Shown piece by piece: positions 24,470-36,623 of a DNA stretch of 64,000 nt. This DNA is from Odobenus rosmarus divergens (taxonomy: Eukaryota; Chordata; Mammalia; Carnivora; Odobenidae): contig NW_004451409.1 of assembly GCF_000321225.1 (NCBI RefSeq), positions 142,132 to 206,131 of the forward strand, written 5' to 3'. Made by a program: the position numbers and the translations under genes. Numbering within the stretch: position 1 is the stretch's first letter; each line of letters opens with the position of its first letter. The notes below the pieces were generated by a model. That model was given only the letters and a program-made list of their open reading frames with translations. It was not told where the DNA came from and ran no database searches.

Positions 24470-24660
24470 GCTTGAGGTCATCAGGCATGGTTTTAAAACC
24501 TAGCTGTGTATCTGAACCACCTTTTGAGCTTCTTAAAAAATTACAAGTGCCCATGTGTACCCCAGACTTCCTGCAGAATCTCTGGGGCCTAGGCCCTGAA
24601 ATCAATACTTGCAGCAGGCTTCCTTGGAGTGGTACTGATGTACCACCAGCTTCAACATCA
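24470..24660 (+). mobile_element. hAT-Charlie-like fragment (MER20 or similar)
   Basis: 'tctgaaccaccttttgagct', 'aaaaaattacaagtgcccat', 'caggaatctctggggc'-like and 'cttccttggagtggtactga' follow the layout of MER20-type elements. The ends are not clean. The 108-residue plus frame (24445-24771) and the 97-residue minus frame here lie in this element and are not genes. Confidence 0.5.
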
Positions 24661-26334
24661 GGAGATCTAGGGCAAGATCCAGAACAGCATGCAATCCTTG
24701 GAAGTGGCAATAGGAGCTCTAAGAAAGTTTCTGTCCTTAGAGATGACCCACTCAAAAAAGAAAAAAATTAGAACCATCCTTGAACCTAACTAGAAATAGA
24801 TTTCTTTCTCCCTAATTCTTTTTTTACAATGGGTTTTCATTTTCTCATATATAACTGATCAACACTATTTTTAGTTTTGTTCCTTCAGTGGCAAGGAATG
24901 GAGACTAATTTAATCTCCCTCAAGAAGATGAGAGCTTATTTTAGGAATATATGTAGACTAGGTCCAGAACTAGACAACACTGGGGAATAAATCTAAAGCA
25001 GCTCTAGGGACCAGCTACACAAGATTGCTCTCTCGGGGCATCTCTGCTTCTCTCTATAGAGAGAAAACACAGAGACAAAGAGCTATGTGGTACAAAGTGT
25101 ACCTCCCTAGAAATAGAAATGAGTAGTTTTCATTAGAAGGGGATGTGGGTAGTGGGGTGCAGTGGGCATTTCTAGTGCAGGTATCTATGCTGTTTTTGTA
25201 AAATATTTTTTTACAGTAGAAAACTGAATCATGTTTCCCATTATATCTCTATAAATACTTAGAGACTGAATCCTGTTTATGTTTTTTTTTCCTAAATCTG
25301 CCTCAGATTTACTTCACTCCACATGCATTACTCCTGCTGGGACAATGAGAGTTCTTTTTACAAAGCTTTAAAAATTTCCCATTCAAGAGACTATACTTAA
25401 GCAAATCAAACTTATTAGATTGTCTGAAGCATATGCTCAAGTAGATTGTAAAGTATTTCAAGTCAGATTCCTCCCCCATTTCCCCTAAAAACATAACTAT
25501 GTGACTAGGAGAGCCACACCAGACAACCTCTTAGGATTTTAGAAATGATAAAGGAAACCCATAGAGACTAACTCATTCACTATAATGATGAAGGATGAAT
25601 ATAAACCAAGTTTTCTGTCTCTATAATGTCATCCTACTCCAAATTACCCATAGACTGAAAATTGATTTGAATAAAAGTCCAAACTTAGAGGGCTTCAGTT
25701 AAATCATAAAATAATTGTAGATTTGAGGATAAACAGATTTTAATAAAATATTATTTGATTCTAACACTCTGAAATACATCTAAAAATAAGTTGTTTTGTT
25801 TGGCATGTTAAATGGCTAAAAACTTACAAGCTCAAGTAATTTTATATTACTTACAGATTAATATACAGATTAATTTATTGGCTAGTTCTTTAAATAGTTC
25901 CCTTTAAACTGTTACTGCTTGAATCTGTTTACTCCCCTGCTTCTTTATCCTAATATCTTCTCAGAAAACCAAACAATATTGCCAAATTCAATCTAAACTC
26001 ATCTGTTCAACAAATTATTACTGGGTCTAAGAATAAGGTGATAATGATGAATATGGTCTGTGTCTTCAAGGTACTAGCTATCTATCTGTTGGAAAAACAA
26101 CACATAAACAGATAACTACATTATAATGTGAAATATATAATGCTGGATATTATAAGAACACTGTAGAGGGGACACTTGCCCCAACCTGCAAATGTCAGAG
26201 AAAGCTTCCAGACGTATGTGATACAGAACTGAATCACAAGACTTTCTCGTGCTCAGTCCCTAATCTGCCTTAACAACCTTATGCCTTTATTGCCTTCAGC
26301 AAATCCTGGTAAATATGTCTTGATTCCATAAACT
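24661..26334. other. Unannotated AT-rich stretch
   Basis: No repeat, gene or RNA recognised. Confidence 0.4.
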
Positions 26335-27022
26335 TCTATAAACCACTATTATTTCTTACCTAGACTACTTCAATAGCCTCCTGCCTATTTTCCCCAACTG
26401 CATTTTTTATTTGTTTATTTAGTTTCCACAGGGCATCCAGAGGAATCAATAAAATCATGTTACATTTTTGGTTAATTCTTTCATGACTTCTCATCACATT
26501 TCAGATAGCAACCAAATGTCTTCCTGCAGCTGACAAGCTCGTAGATTGATTTGGACCGGTATGTGCCTTTCCAGTCTCATATTCATTCCACGTTCCTCTC
26601 TCACTACCCTCCAGTCCCACTGACTTCTTTCAGTCTCTCAATCATAAGCTCCACATTCCTTCCAGGGCTCTGCACTTGCCATTTTCCCTGTTTAAAACAC
26701 TCTTTCTCCTCTCAGCCTCTTCTTTCCCTCTCAGACTACTTTTCAACTTTCAGGTCTGAAGTTAAATACCTACCCTTCAGAGATTTCTAATTATCTGAAG
26801 TAGACCTCCCTTGTATTTTCCACTTCCATCCTTTGGTTTATACTTTCATAGCACCTATTATAATCTGAAACAATATGTCGATGGCTTGTTAATGTCTGTC
26901 TCCTCACCAGGTTGTATTTGCTCCGTAAAGGTACAGACCAAATCTATTTTGTTTACCATTGTACACCTGAATTACGGCATTAGAAGTAGGCATTCATTAA
27001 GTTTTTGTTGCATGAATGAGTA
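26335..27022 (+). mobile_element. L2 LINE 3' end, sense, well preserved
   Basis: The order of L2 landmarks is complete: 'acctagactacttcaatagc' (26358), 'cattccttccagggctctgc' (26653), 'aaatacctacccttcagaga' (26763), 'catagcacctattataatct' (26849), 'ttaatgtctgtctcctcacc' (26889) and 'ttgttgcatgaatgagtaaa' (27006). It covers about 690 bp up to the usual 3' end. Frames of 70-80 residues here are remnants or chance and are not complete. Confidence 0.85.
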
Positions 27023-27139
27023 AATGCATGCATATTTGATTGAGCAAATCATTGACCCCTCACTATTTTTTAGTTGACTTCACTCATGTTCTCACATCTC
27101 TCATGAATACCTTCCACCCAGCCACTGATTCTGCTGACA

Positions 27140-27440
27140 GTTGGGGGCCACATACTTCATGAATTCTTCCCTTATTTCTCCAACACCATTCATCATTCTT
27201 TCCTATGAATGTAAATGGGATTTTTGCTTCTTTTATGCCTGTTTGTATCATAAATTTTTATGTACTTGTCTATCTCCCTTACTAGATCATAAGTCCTTTA
27301 AAGCCAGGAACAATATCCCCATCACCTTGAATCTACCATAGCACCAGGTTATGTTCACCAACAGTGATCACACTGTAATGGTGTTGAATAGGTCAACTAA
27401 TAAAATAATTTTTGAATAAGTTAAAAGGAGAGACTTTTTG
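27140..27440 (+). mobile_element. Second L2 3' end, sense
   Basis: 'ctatctcccttactagatca' and 'taagtcctttaaagccagga' repeat the L2 3' motif 370 bp after the first copy, followed by 'ttttgaataagtt'. It is a separate L2 copy in the same orientation. Confidence 0.65.
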
Positions 27441-29689
27441 GAAGTAGAATTTAAAGATGGAACCTTGATAAGGCTCCAGGAGGCTGTATTATATGTCTTA
27501 AATGAGATTTTGTCACTTCTTATTTTTTGTATTAACTCTTAATATTGGTATCTTGATCACGCTGTGTCCATTCTCAGTGAAGCTGTCAAAACCCATCTGG
27601 CTGGTCAGCGAGATATTGGTGTTGCTCTGACCCCTTGTCAACAATGACACTATCCATACCTGCCATGAGAAAAAAAAATGTGTTTTATACAAAAAGGAGA
27701 ATTATATCAAGAATAATGTGAAGGCGTTATTACTAAGAGGACTTTCTGCAGTTTTGGGGAACAGTTCCAGACAGATAAGATTAATAAATTTCTATGACCA
27801 CTTCCACATAATTTGTTTTCCTATAAACGCTAAACTCAAACCCAGATTTCAATAACTAGAGATGTTAAAATATATTAGCTTTAGCTTTAAAAGAAACCTC
27901 CAAAAAGGACTTCAATTAAAGAGGCCTGTAGCTATATGGTATGTACACATGTTTTCAATATAATTCACCTACCATATACCTTACATCTTAAAATCCAATT
28001 TATATAACTTAGATTTCATGAAATAAAAATGCTAGCCATAGTTATTTATAGCACAATGAATATTGTTAAAAATCTAAAACATGACAGTGACCTTTACATT
28101 ATTCTGTATTACTACCCAGAAAAGGCAATTTATTTCATAACCTATTGAATATAGGAGCCATTTTCAGATACATCTAGTTTAAGTGGTAAAATTGCAGAAA
28201 ATTACACATACAGCATGATAGCTTTTTCCTACTTTAAGAAAACCACCTGAATGCCTTCAAATTCTATAAAATCATTGCTCTTTTAGAATCAATGGTTTCC
28301 AAAATTATCGTAAGCTGTCAAATTTTGCAACCGTACGTGATTATTTTATGATTAATACATCTTTATTGATGACCATTGATTTAACGTAGATTATAACGAG
28401 TACCAGACTGGACCTAAGCAAACCTCATACAATAGCATCTAGCATCATTCTGTTGAGAGGAAAGGGAAAAAGAACAGTAGGAAGTGAAAGAAAATACCCC
28501 TTGTGAAACCATCAGTTAAGAAAGCCTGGAGGAAGACATGTCCTATCCACTGTCAGTTCCTAGCCCCTTATGGGTCTTTCATCTCCAAATTTATCTGAAT
28601 TCTCTAATTTTATTAACTATACAATGTTACACATGTTCCCTGATAGTTCTTTAGAATTTTTAAGTTTGATAGATGTCACATAATTCTAATACTGAGACTT
28701 TGAACAAATCTCCCTGTTAATCCTTTTTACTTTTTGTGATTAGATGAATTTTGGTCTTCTTTCTCATTCATCAACATTTGACTTTTCAGACTGGAGTTCA
28801 ATATTCCTATTCCATCATTTTGCAGAGTTTAAGAATCTCCTTGGTCATTTAAATTGCCCTTCCTGGGAACTTTATAGCTATTTTAGGGTGTCACTATTCT
28901 CTTTAACTCTGTCAAAACCAGGTCATGCCTTCTAATTAAGATCTAAGATTGTTAATATCCTAACATTTAGAGATTTATGCATTTTCTAACAGATGCAGAA
29001 ATCAATGGGAAATCTCATCAGATTTTGGAAATTGTAAACTAAAAGTAACCCAAGCTTATACTGTAGCTATGTAGGCTGCTAATATCTACATGTTTAGTCT
29101 TATCTCAGTATGTCAGAACACCTGTCTACTTAAAAAAGTCTTTTCTAACTTGTATACTGTGCTGAAAATTTCCTATGTTAAAACCACTCCTTAATATGCT
29201 GTATTTACTTATCTAACACACGAGGAAGTGTGTTAGTACATTGTGATCTGATTTAAAAATAATCTGTCCTTCAGCCCTGAGAAATTAATGTGCCAGGCAG
29301 GTAAAATTTGATGGAATAAATGTGTCAAGAAGTGTCTGAGTTTAAAGAAATATATGCAAAGGTAGGCCTAGGTAAGATTTCTCAGGAGATTAAGTATAAT
29401 TAGGTGTAAGCATCCAGCAAAACATGTCCTTAGAGATAGAGACCTAAATAAGGAGGGTAAAGGTAATAGTGGCAGATGCAAGTAGGTTTCAGATTAGTCC
29501 CAAATAAAATTTTGCAGCTATCTTATAGATATCTTATAAGATATCTCACTAAATACAAGTAGCTGCATAAATATAAATGATAATTTACTTTAATCTTAAT
29601 GGTTAACCCTTAAAAACTGATAACACATTAAAAATACTGGCAAAGTATATCTTTAGTTAAAAAGACATACAAATGAATTCTTAACAATT
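27441..29689. other. 2.2 kb without recognised repeats or genes
   Basis: The longest early stretch with no transposon I can name. No open frame above 63 residues. It holds an 18-bp perfect palindrome at 29528-29545. A candidate for unique, possibly regulatory DNA, but nothing in the sequence proves that. Confidence 0.4.
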
Positions 29690-29945
29690 GTGAAAATAAT
29701 CAGACTTATTATAAAGATATGCAAATTAAAATAAGAATAGATGATATTTTTACCTAACAAAATGGCAAAGATTAAAAACTGTTATCCTAAAGTCAGCAGC
29801 AATACAGCTGGTAGGAATATAAATTGGCACAAACTTTCTGGGAAATACTTTGACAATATGTATCAAGACCCTCACTAATTCCATACCTTCAGAGGAGAGT
29901 GTTTTCAGAAAGCTCTCCTTTGGAAATAATCAAAGGTGCAATAAA
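29690..29945 (+). mobile_element. Old L1M fragment, sense
   Basis: 'atatgcaaattaaaataaga', 'acaaaatggcaaagattaaa', 'gctggtaggaatataaattg' and 'gaaatactttgacaatatgt' follow the ORF2-to-3' UTR order of ancient L1. Confidence 0.75.
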
Positions 29946-31022
29946 GGATAATAATTGGGTTGCCAATAAAAATAAGTAACACACAGTTGTCAAGCAATAG
30001 AGACAAAATTGGACCCCAGGAAGCTAGACATCAGAGCATATGCTTTTAACCATTAAACTCTTCCACATCTCTGACAGCACTGGGCCACTTAAAGTTTCTA
30101 ATTTATTAATCCTTAACTTTGACGCTATCCATTAGTTGCAATGGGCAGTGATTTATTGCTGACCTACTTATTTCTCTGTGACTACATTCATCAGAGCTAC
30201 AGATTATCTAGTTCTGGGTCCCTGAGACAATCATTTTAGCCCATATCATTTGTATCAGAAGTTTACAAATGAAGGGGTGGGATGGGGGTGGGATTACAAG
30301 AGGGACCAAAAAAAAAAAAAAGATACTTAATTTCATGAAATAGTTTTAGGTTATCATGCCAGGCAGTTCTTTCCTTGAGTTTGCAGGCATAGATGGGTGA
30401 CTGGTTTCTCCAAAGCTCCATATAACACAGCCAACACACACAAAAAAATTGCTTTCCCTTTATCACCTGGTTTACAGGCAAGAGTCTAAAATTCAGGGTG
30501 TAGCTAAAATTTTAATGAAACACATATTCCTTGTGTAGCTTCAATGTTATGGTTGGTTTAAAATTACTGAATTCTGAAACTGTCTGTTTTACTTTGTCTT
30601 CCAACTGGACAAAAATATTTTCCCGTAACTAAGATTCTGCCATTTTATGGCTTTATAAAAATTCATTTGTCAACAAATTTTCCATCAAAAGCTCTCCTCA
30701 ACCACCCTATTGCATTTTTAAATAAATCAGAAAAGCATTCTACTTCAAATGAAAAGCAGATTGAATATGCAATAAATTCCTTCTTTTATGACAATTTTCC
30801 CTAGTGCTGTGTTTATCAATACCACTGAGATGTTGCAAACTTTTGTTGTAAGATAAAAAAATAGAAGATTTGATACAGTGACCATATAAAGCTTTGTTCT
30901 CCTTTGTTTGAACTTAAAAGAGGGAATGTGATATTTAAAAATTAAAATAAAGGAGATAGGACAACTGCCTAGTCAATTATTTAAGAAAAAATAATAATCC
31001 AAGTCATTTCCTCAGAACTTCC
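29946..31022. other. Unannotated AT-rich stretch
   Basis: Nothing recognised except a poly(A) run near 30308-30321. Confidence 0.4.
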
Positions 31023-31092
31023 AGAAGGAGGAGGAAGAGGAAGAGGAGGAAGAAGAAGAAGAAGAAGAAGAGGAGAAGGGGGAGGAAGAAGG
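31023..31092. repeat. 70-nt pure purine tract (GAA/GGA)
   Basis: Seventy consecutive A or G bases, mainly GGA, GAA and GAAGAA units, ending at the first C (31093). Confidence 0.9.
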
Positions 31093-31099
31093 CAGCGAA

Positions 31100-31345
31100 G
31101 GAGAAAACAATCAAATAAAATTCTAGCTGGATTAAATATATAAATTTAAAAAATAAAACCATTAATAATAGAGAAAACATGGTAACATTACTTTATAATC
31201 TGGAGGTGTGGAAGTCTGTCCCTAGTATGACATAAACCCAGAAGCTATAAAGGAAAGGATTGATATGTTTTACTACAAACAAGTAAAAATTTTATATCAC
31301 AACAAAGTCAAAAGACAAAAAAAATTAGGGAAAATATCTTCCAGA
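31100..31345 (+). mobile_element. L1 ORF2 3'-part fragment, sense
   Basis: 'ctagctggattaaatatata', 'aaaataaaaccattaataat', 'ccctagtatgacataaaccc', 'gaagctataaaggaaaggat' follow L1 ORF2 near its C-terminus. Many substitutions, no open frame. Confidence 0.75.
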
Positions 31346-33279
31346 CCTGTGAATTACATGGGATTATGCCAATTTTTTAAGACCACCTAACAGTAGAATG
31401 GGGAAGAAGCAGGATAGGGGAAATTGACTTTCACATTTTACTAAATATCCTTCTAAAACAAATATGCCACAAGCATGTATTTTTCTTATAATTCAGAAGG
31501 AAGGAGAGAAAGTGGTGGAAGAGGTAAAAGAAGAGTATAGGATAAGAAATTTAAAATATACAATATTTTCCATACATATCAAAATTGTCATAGTCTAATA
31601 TCCTCCACCATCGAATAACTAAAAGAGGCCACAATGATTTCCAGGTGCAACCACATCTGAATTCAATCAGTAGGCATGATGATTTGGTACTCTTGATATT
31701 CAGAAGTCATGTGCATGTTACCTTTTAGAATTTTAAACTGAGTACCAACCATTTTGACTCCACCTGCTGGTCAAAGTGTATGTCATAAAGATGCATTTGC
31801 ACAAATTATTGTAATTAAGATTTACATTGAATAAATGAGCTTCTTTCAATTTGTAAACTATACTTTCCCCATGGCAATGTGTTGTTTTGCTTTGTTTTCA
31901 CTTTGCTAAAACTTAATCTCATGTCATACTTATCAGAAAAACAACTGGATTCTACACTTTGTAAGCAACATTGAAGAGAAGAACATACCCGCCAAGATCA
32001 AATTTCACAATGACCTACTTAATCTTAATCTCAGATCATAATCCAAGTTTTGTAAACAGAGTATAACAATTATAGCCCATGTCATGAGGAAGTATGAAGA
32101 CATCAGCTATGGTAACTAAAAAAATTCTTTTTTTAATTTTCTTCTTGTCCAGCCTCCCTTACTTGTCTTACAAATATACAGTATTGTGTTTAAAAGCAAC
32201 AAAAAAGAAACACATGGCTTTATAAATTTTTCTAGTTTGTGAATTTATATTGACTCTTACAAAAAGTATAAAAATCAACTTGTATTTTGAAGCATAAGTA
32301 ATGCACTATATTAATTTTAAAAGTATAATTATATGAAACCAATATTATCTTAATCCAGAACCAAATATGGAACAACACTTCTTTTAGGGCTATGTATGTA
32401 CCCTAATTTTCAACTCTACCAAGAGACATTTCTTAAATAATGTAGATGCAGGATGGATTAGGAAAAAAGATTTGTTTAACCATGTACATGAGCCAATCTT
32501 AAATGGCTCATTTTATAACACTGCTGCTGCATCATCAAAGTTTGGTTATATTGAAACAAAATTCCAAACTAAAGTGATTTTAATATTTTAAAAATGTATT
32601 CCAATGACAAGTATCCAGAATGTATAATTCTTTCTTGAAAGAATGATACTGTCTTTTGGAAAAACCCTTTATCACATTTATTTAGAAATTTCTGAATTCG
32701 ATTTACATCTCAAGAGTAAACCTCCTTATTCAGTAGAAGATCATATTATCCAAACAAATTTTCATCCACTGAGAAATATAGATTTATTATTCCCCCTAAT
32801 ATCCAAATGGAAGGTAAAACTCTTTCAAATAAGAACATGTAGATTGAAAGCTGAAATAGCCCATCCACTGATATGGCAGCTGATCAAATGTATTTTTATT
32901 GGATTTTTTTTTTTTTTTTTTTTTGCCAATCTGTTGGAAAGTGTCTAACATTGTAGCAGATACTTCCTTCGCCCAGAACTGGATTGGAAAAAAAAAAATG
33001 TTGAATCACCACTGACTTTGAATATTTTTTCTTGAAGACCATACAACATGTTGAGAAATTTTTTCTAAGGGAACTTCTTTAATTAGACTAGGATGTGTTG
33101 TTCATCTTACTTATTACAGTGTTGACACCATACCAAAGCTATCAATGATACAAACTCTCAGACATGGGAAAGCAATCAGTCTAATCACATGTTTGAATTG
33201 ACTGGTTAAACATATCAAGGCTCTTTTGTCTGCTTATGCTTAGAATCACAAATTTAGAACAAGAAACTACTCAATTTTC
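31346..33279. other. Unannotated AT-rich stretch
   Basis: No repeat or gene recognised. A 101-residue plus frame at 32643-32948 runs into the poly(T) tract and shows no domain. T tract of 21 at 32904-32924. Confidence 0.4.
32904..32924. repeat. Poly(T) tract, 21 nt
   Basis: Twenty-one T, flanked by ATTGG at the left and CCAAT at the right. No SINE or L1 body is attached. Confidence 0.9.
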
Positions 33280-33385
33280 ATCATTCAACAATAATTTATT
33301 AATAGTTAAAAATTATACCAGGATCCTTAGTACAGACCTAATTCCTCTCCTTGAGGAGCTCATATGCATAATCCACCCTATTCTC
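33280..33385 (-). mobile_element. Possible L2 or MIR fragment, antisense
   Basis: 'cattcaacaataatttatta' followed by 'ttcctctccttgaggagctc' is the usual order at an antisense L2 end. Short. Confidence 0.45.
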
Positions 33386-35054
33386 ACTTACCCTAGCTGT
33401 CCTAATGTGGATCCATGAGAGGAAAGGGAGAAAGCTATTTGGGGAGGATGCCCTTATTCATAGAATTATCCCCAAATTTGATGTTACTCTAGATTGACTC
33501 AACTCAGTTTTCCAAATTAATGACTTTTAGTCTAATAATAGACACTCACCCTCCTTTCAAGTTGTCCATATTAACCCCTTTAACTGAATAAAGGCTACCT
33601 GTACTTCCAGGATACCCTCTCTAAAATATAAAACATTTGATTTTCAGACTGGGGTAGGTTTGCTGCCTGAGGAATTCTAGGATTCAAACATAGGTCTATA
33701 TTGCTAAAAAGTCTGTTTTATTGCTATTATACCACATGGCCTAAAAATTAAACAGCAGGTATAAACGCACGTATCTTGAAACCATTTCCTGTAAGGTGAT
33801 AAAGCACAGATAATGAAGACCACTGTGATCAAGAAAACAAATTCTGAGTTTATTTACTTGCTAGACAAGGGAACAAGGTGTACACAGGAGTAAAGAAATT
33901 CTTTAAGTTGGTTATTTAAGGAGAAAATATCATGTGAGTGTATATGCTAGAAATAGGGAAGGGATTCATGGACTCAATGTTCAATTAAGGAAATAAAGCC
34001 TGCACTCTGGTTAAGATGGAATAAGTCTATAAATCTGTGCACTGTTGGGTAAAAAAAATTCCATTGTATGTGGGTCAGGAAAAAAGTCTTCAGTAAGAAT
34101 GAATGTTTCTGCAAATGGAGAACTCAACATTTATGGTCATTTAACAGCTTCAGGTGATTAGAACCAGTTATGGTCACAAGCAGTGTTTAGTTTTTGTTGT
34201 TGTCATTGTTTGGTTGATTTTTAAGTATGTTAAAGATTTATTTAGCATATCTGTGAGGGAATTAGCAAGGTGGCAAATCTGGTTCAAAGGAGAGACACTA
34301 TAGCCACTAAAAGAAAGAAGGCTAGGATAAAATTGCTAAATTATATACAAAACTGGTTAATGTCTTCTAGGACAACACTGTAAATTTTATCTTGTAAACT
34401 CTTTTACATAAAAAGAAAATGCATTTGCATTTCTACTAGACAAAATTTATTCACAATATTATTTATTGGACCATTTACATCATTATGTTTTCTGTAAGTT
34501 AACACCTAAATATATAGAAGTGTAAAACACCCTAGTCAATAATAAATAGCAAGTCAATCAAACCTACATTATCCTGAAGAATTAGAAAATTCTTAGGTGG
34601 ACCTATTAGATAATGCTTCAGTAGGACATTGAAAAGATATGCATTTATCTTTTTGTCTTTCCAAATTTTGATTTTTTTCCTCAATATTCCTCCTTTGTAA
34701 TAAAAAATGATCACCAATGAATAATGATGATCACAAAAATGCTAAACTCATGGTTTTTTGGCCTGCTGTCTGGACACAGGATTTACAAAATTTGTTAACT
34801 TGTGTAAGCCTCCTTATAGTATGGTCAACAAATACAGAATTATATGGTAATAACTACTAGATGCAGGAAATTATCTTCTATCTGGAGATTTTATAAGGAA
34901 ATTAGGATGGTTTTTACAAAAGTCTCCATCATCCAGAGGTTTATTTTTGAGTAACTTAGCACTTATAAAGCCAAAAACAAAAACAAAACTAAAGCAGTAG
35001 AGGAGTACCTTACACAATGGCAAGACATGGACGCTAAGTGGGTAGGTATCAGGT
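33386..35054. other. Unannotated AT-rich stretch
   Basis: A possible MIR tail near 33665-33750. Otherwise nothing recognised. Confidence 0.35.
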
Positions 35055-35106
35055 TAGGATTTCAACATATGACTTTTAAAGGGACACAGTATTTAGACCA
35101 TAGCAG
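35055..35106 (-). mobile_element. Terminal scrap of a MaLR LTR, antisense
   Basis: 'ttaggatttcaacatatgac' and 'gggacacagtatttagacca' match the end of MLT1/MST-type LTRs, as in 1595-1963. Only about 50 bp remain next to the L1 start. Confidence 0.55.
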
Positions 35107-35114
35107 ACCTCCTG

Positions 35115-36079
35115 CTGAGTCATAAAACATGTATCAATACATTTGAAAGGATTAAGATCATATGGAAGATATTCTCTGATAACAGAATTAACTTAAAAAT
35201 GAGAAATAAGATAAACAAGTATTTAAAAATCATATCACAAACTTACAAATAACTCATCAATAAAAGAAATCCCAAAGGAAATTAGAAAATATTTAAAACT
35301 GATGATTGTGAAAAATAGCATATCAAAATTTGTGATATACAGGTAAATGAATGTTTAGAGGAATGATTAGATTTAATATCTTATAAAAAGTTAAGGTCTA
35401 AAATCAATGATACTAGCTTCTACCTTAAGGAACTAGGAAAAGTAAAGTGAACCTGAGGTAAGCAAAAAAAAAAAAAAAGGTAAAAACTAGAAAAGATATC
35501 AATGAAGCAAAAAACAAACAGAAAAAGATAACTGATGAAGAAAAATTTGTTATTTTAAAGGATTGACAAAATGGGTAAATCCCTGATTAGACTGATTCAA
35601 AAAGAGTGATAAATTACCAGTCCCAGGAATGAAAAAGGAGCCAGCACTACAGATTTGATAGGTATTAGAATAATATTAAAACAATACAGTAAGCAACTTT
35701 ATGCCAATAAACTCAACAAAACAAGAAGATGGAAAAAATCCTTTTCCCAAGAAACAACTTATTAGAATATTGACAAGATAGGAAGTAGAAAATATAAGTT
35801 TTTCTGAGTCTATTAATGAAATTGAATACATATCTTAAAATGTTGCCACAAATGACTTACTCGTGAATTCCATTAAATATTTAGAGTAGGGGAAAAAAAA
35901 AAAACCTAACCAAACAGAAAACCCTTCCCAGAAATAGAGGAGAGCACTATGCACTAAGTTTATGAAATCAGCATTACTCTGTTTTGTTTTGTTTTGTTTT
36001 GTTTTGTTTTTAAATCAAACAAGGCCATCACAGGGAAAGGAATCCCTATGAATACAGATATAAAAAATTCTTAACAACA
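35115..36079 (+). mobile_element. L1 ORF2 (first part), sense, split by Tigger1
   Basis: L1 ORF2-derived sequence from the endonuclease/RT side: 'aattagaaaatatttaaaac', 'atatcaaaatttgtgatata', 'cttctaccttaaggaactag', 'agcaactttatgccaataaa', up to 'aatacagatataaaaaattc' at 36052. It stops at 36079 where the Tigger1 element is inserted, and the same L1 continues after 38017. A (GTTTT)n run at 35981-36010 replaces part of the L1. No frame is intact. Confidence 0.88.
35981..36010. repeat. (GTTTT)n microsatellite
   Basis: Six GTTTT units lying within L1-derived sequence. Confidence 0.9.
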
Positions 36080-36404
36080 TACAGGCATACCTCAGAGATA
36101 CTGCAGGTTTAGGTCGAAACCACCACAATAGAGCAAATATTGTGAAAAAGCAAGTCAAATGAGTTTTTGGGTTCCCAGTGCATATAAAAGTTATGTTTAC
36201 AGTATAGTATAGTCTATTAAGCATTCAATATCATTATGTCTAAAAAAAAGTGTACATACCTTAATTTAAAAATACATTATTGCTAAAAAAAAAATGCTAT
36301 CATCTGAGCTTTCAGCAAGTCATATTGTTTTTTGATGGTGGAAGTTCTTGCCTCCATGTTGATGGCTGCTGGCTGATCAGGGTGGTGGTTGCTGGAGTGG
36401 GTGT

Positions 36405-36467
36405 GACAATTTCTTTTTATTTTACTTTATTTTATTTTATTTATTTTATAATTTTTGTCAATTTCTT
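36405..36467. repeat. (TTTTA)n insertion in Tigger1 with flanking direct repeat
   Basis: A T/A-rich tract (TTTTA units) sits between 'gacaatttctt' (36405-36415) and 'gtcaatttctt' (36457-36467), which occurs once in the normal element. It looks like a small insertion or slippage product. Confidence 0.6.
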
Positions 36468-36623
36468 AAAATAAGACCACATACATTGCCAATGAGCAGT
36501 AGTATTTTGAAAAAAAAAATTTTTCTGAGCAGTAGTTCTCAACAGTGGGATTAAAATATTCTGTAAACCATATTGTAACTGTCATCCAGGATTTATTGGC
36601 ATCCCAGACTTACTGTCCCGTTT

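Noticed and set aside
24445..24771. 108-residue plus frame and 97-residue minus frame
   Set aside because: Both cover a hAT-like repeat fragment and have no recognisable domain.
32643..32948. 101-residue plus frame
   Set aside because: Ends through the poly(T) tract, contains no domain and lies in AT-rich background.
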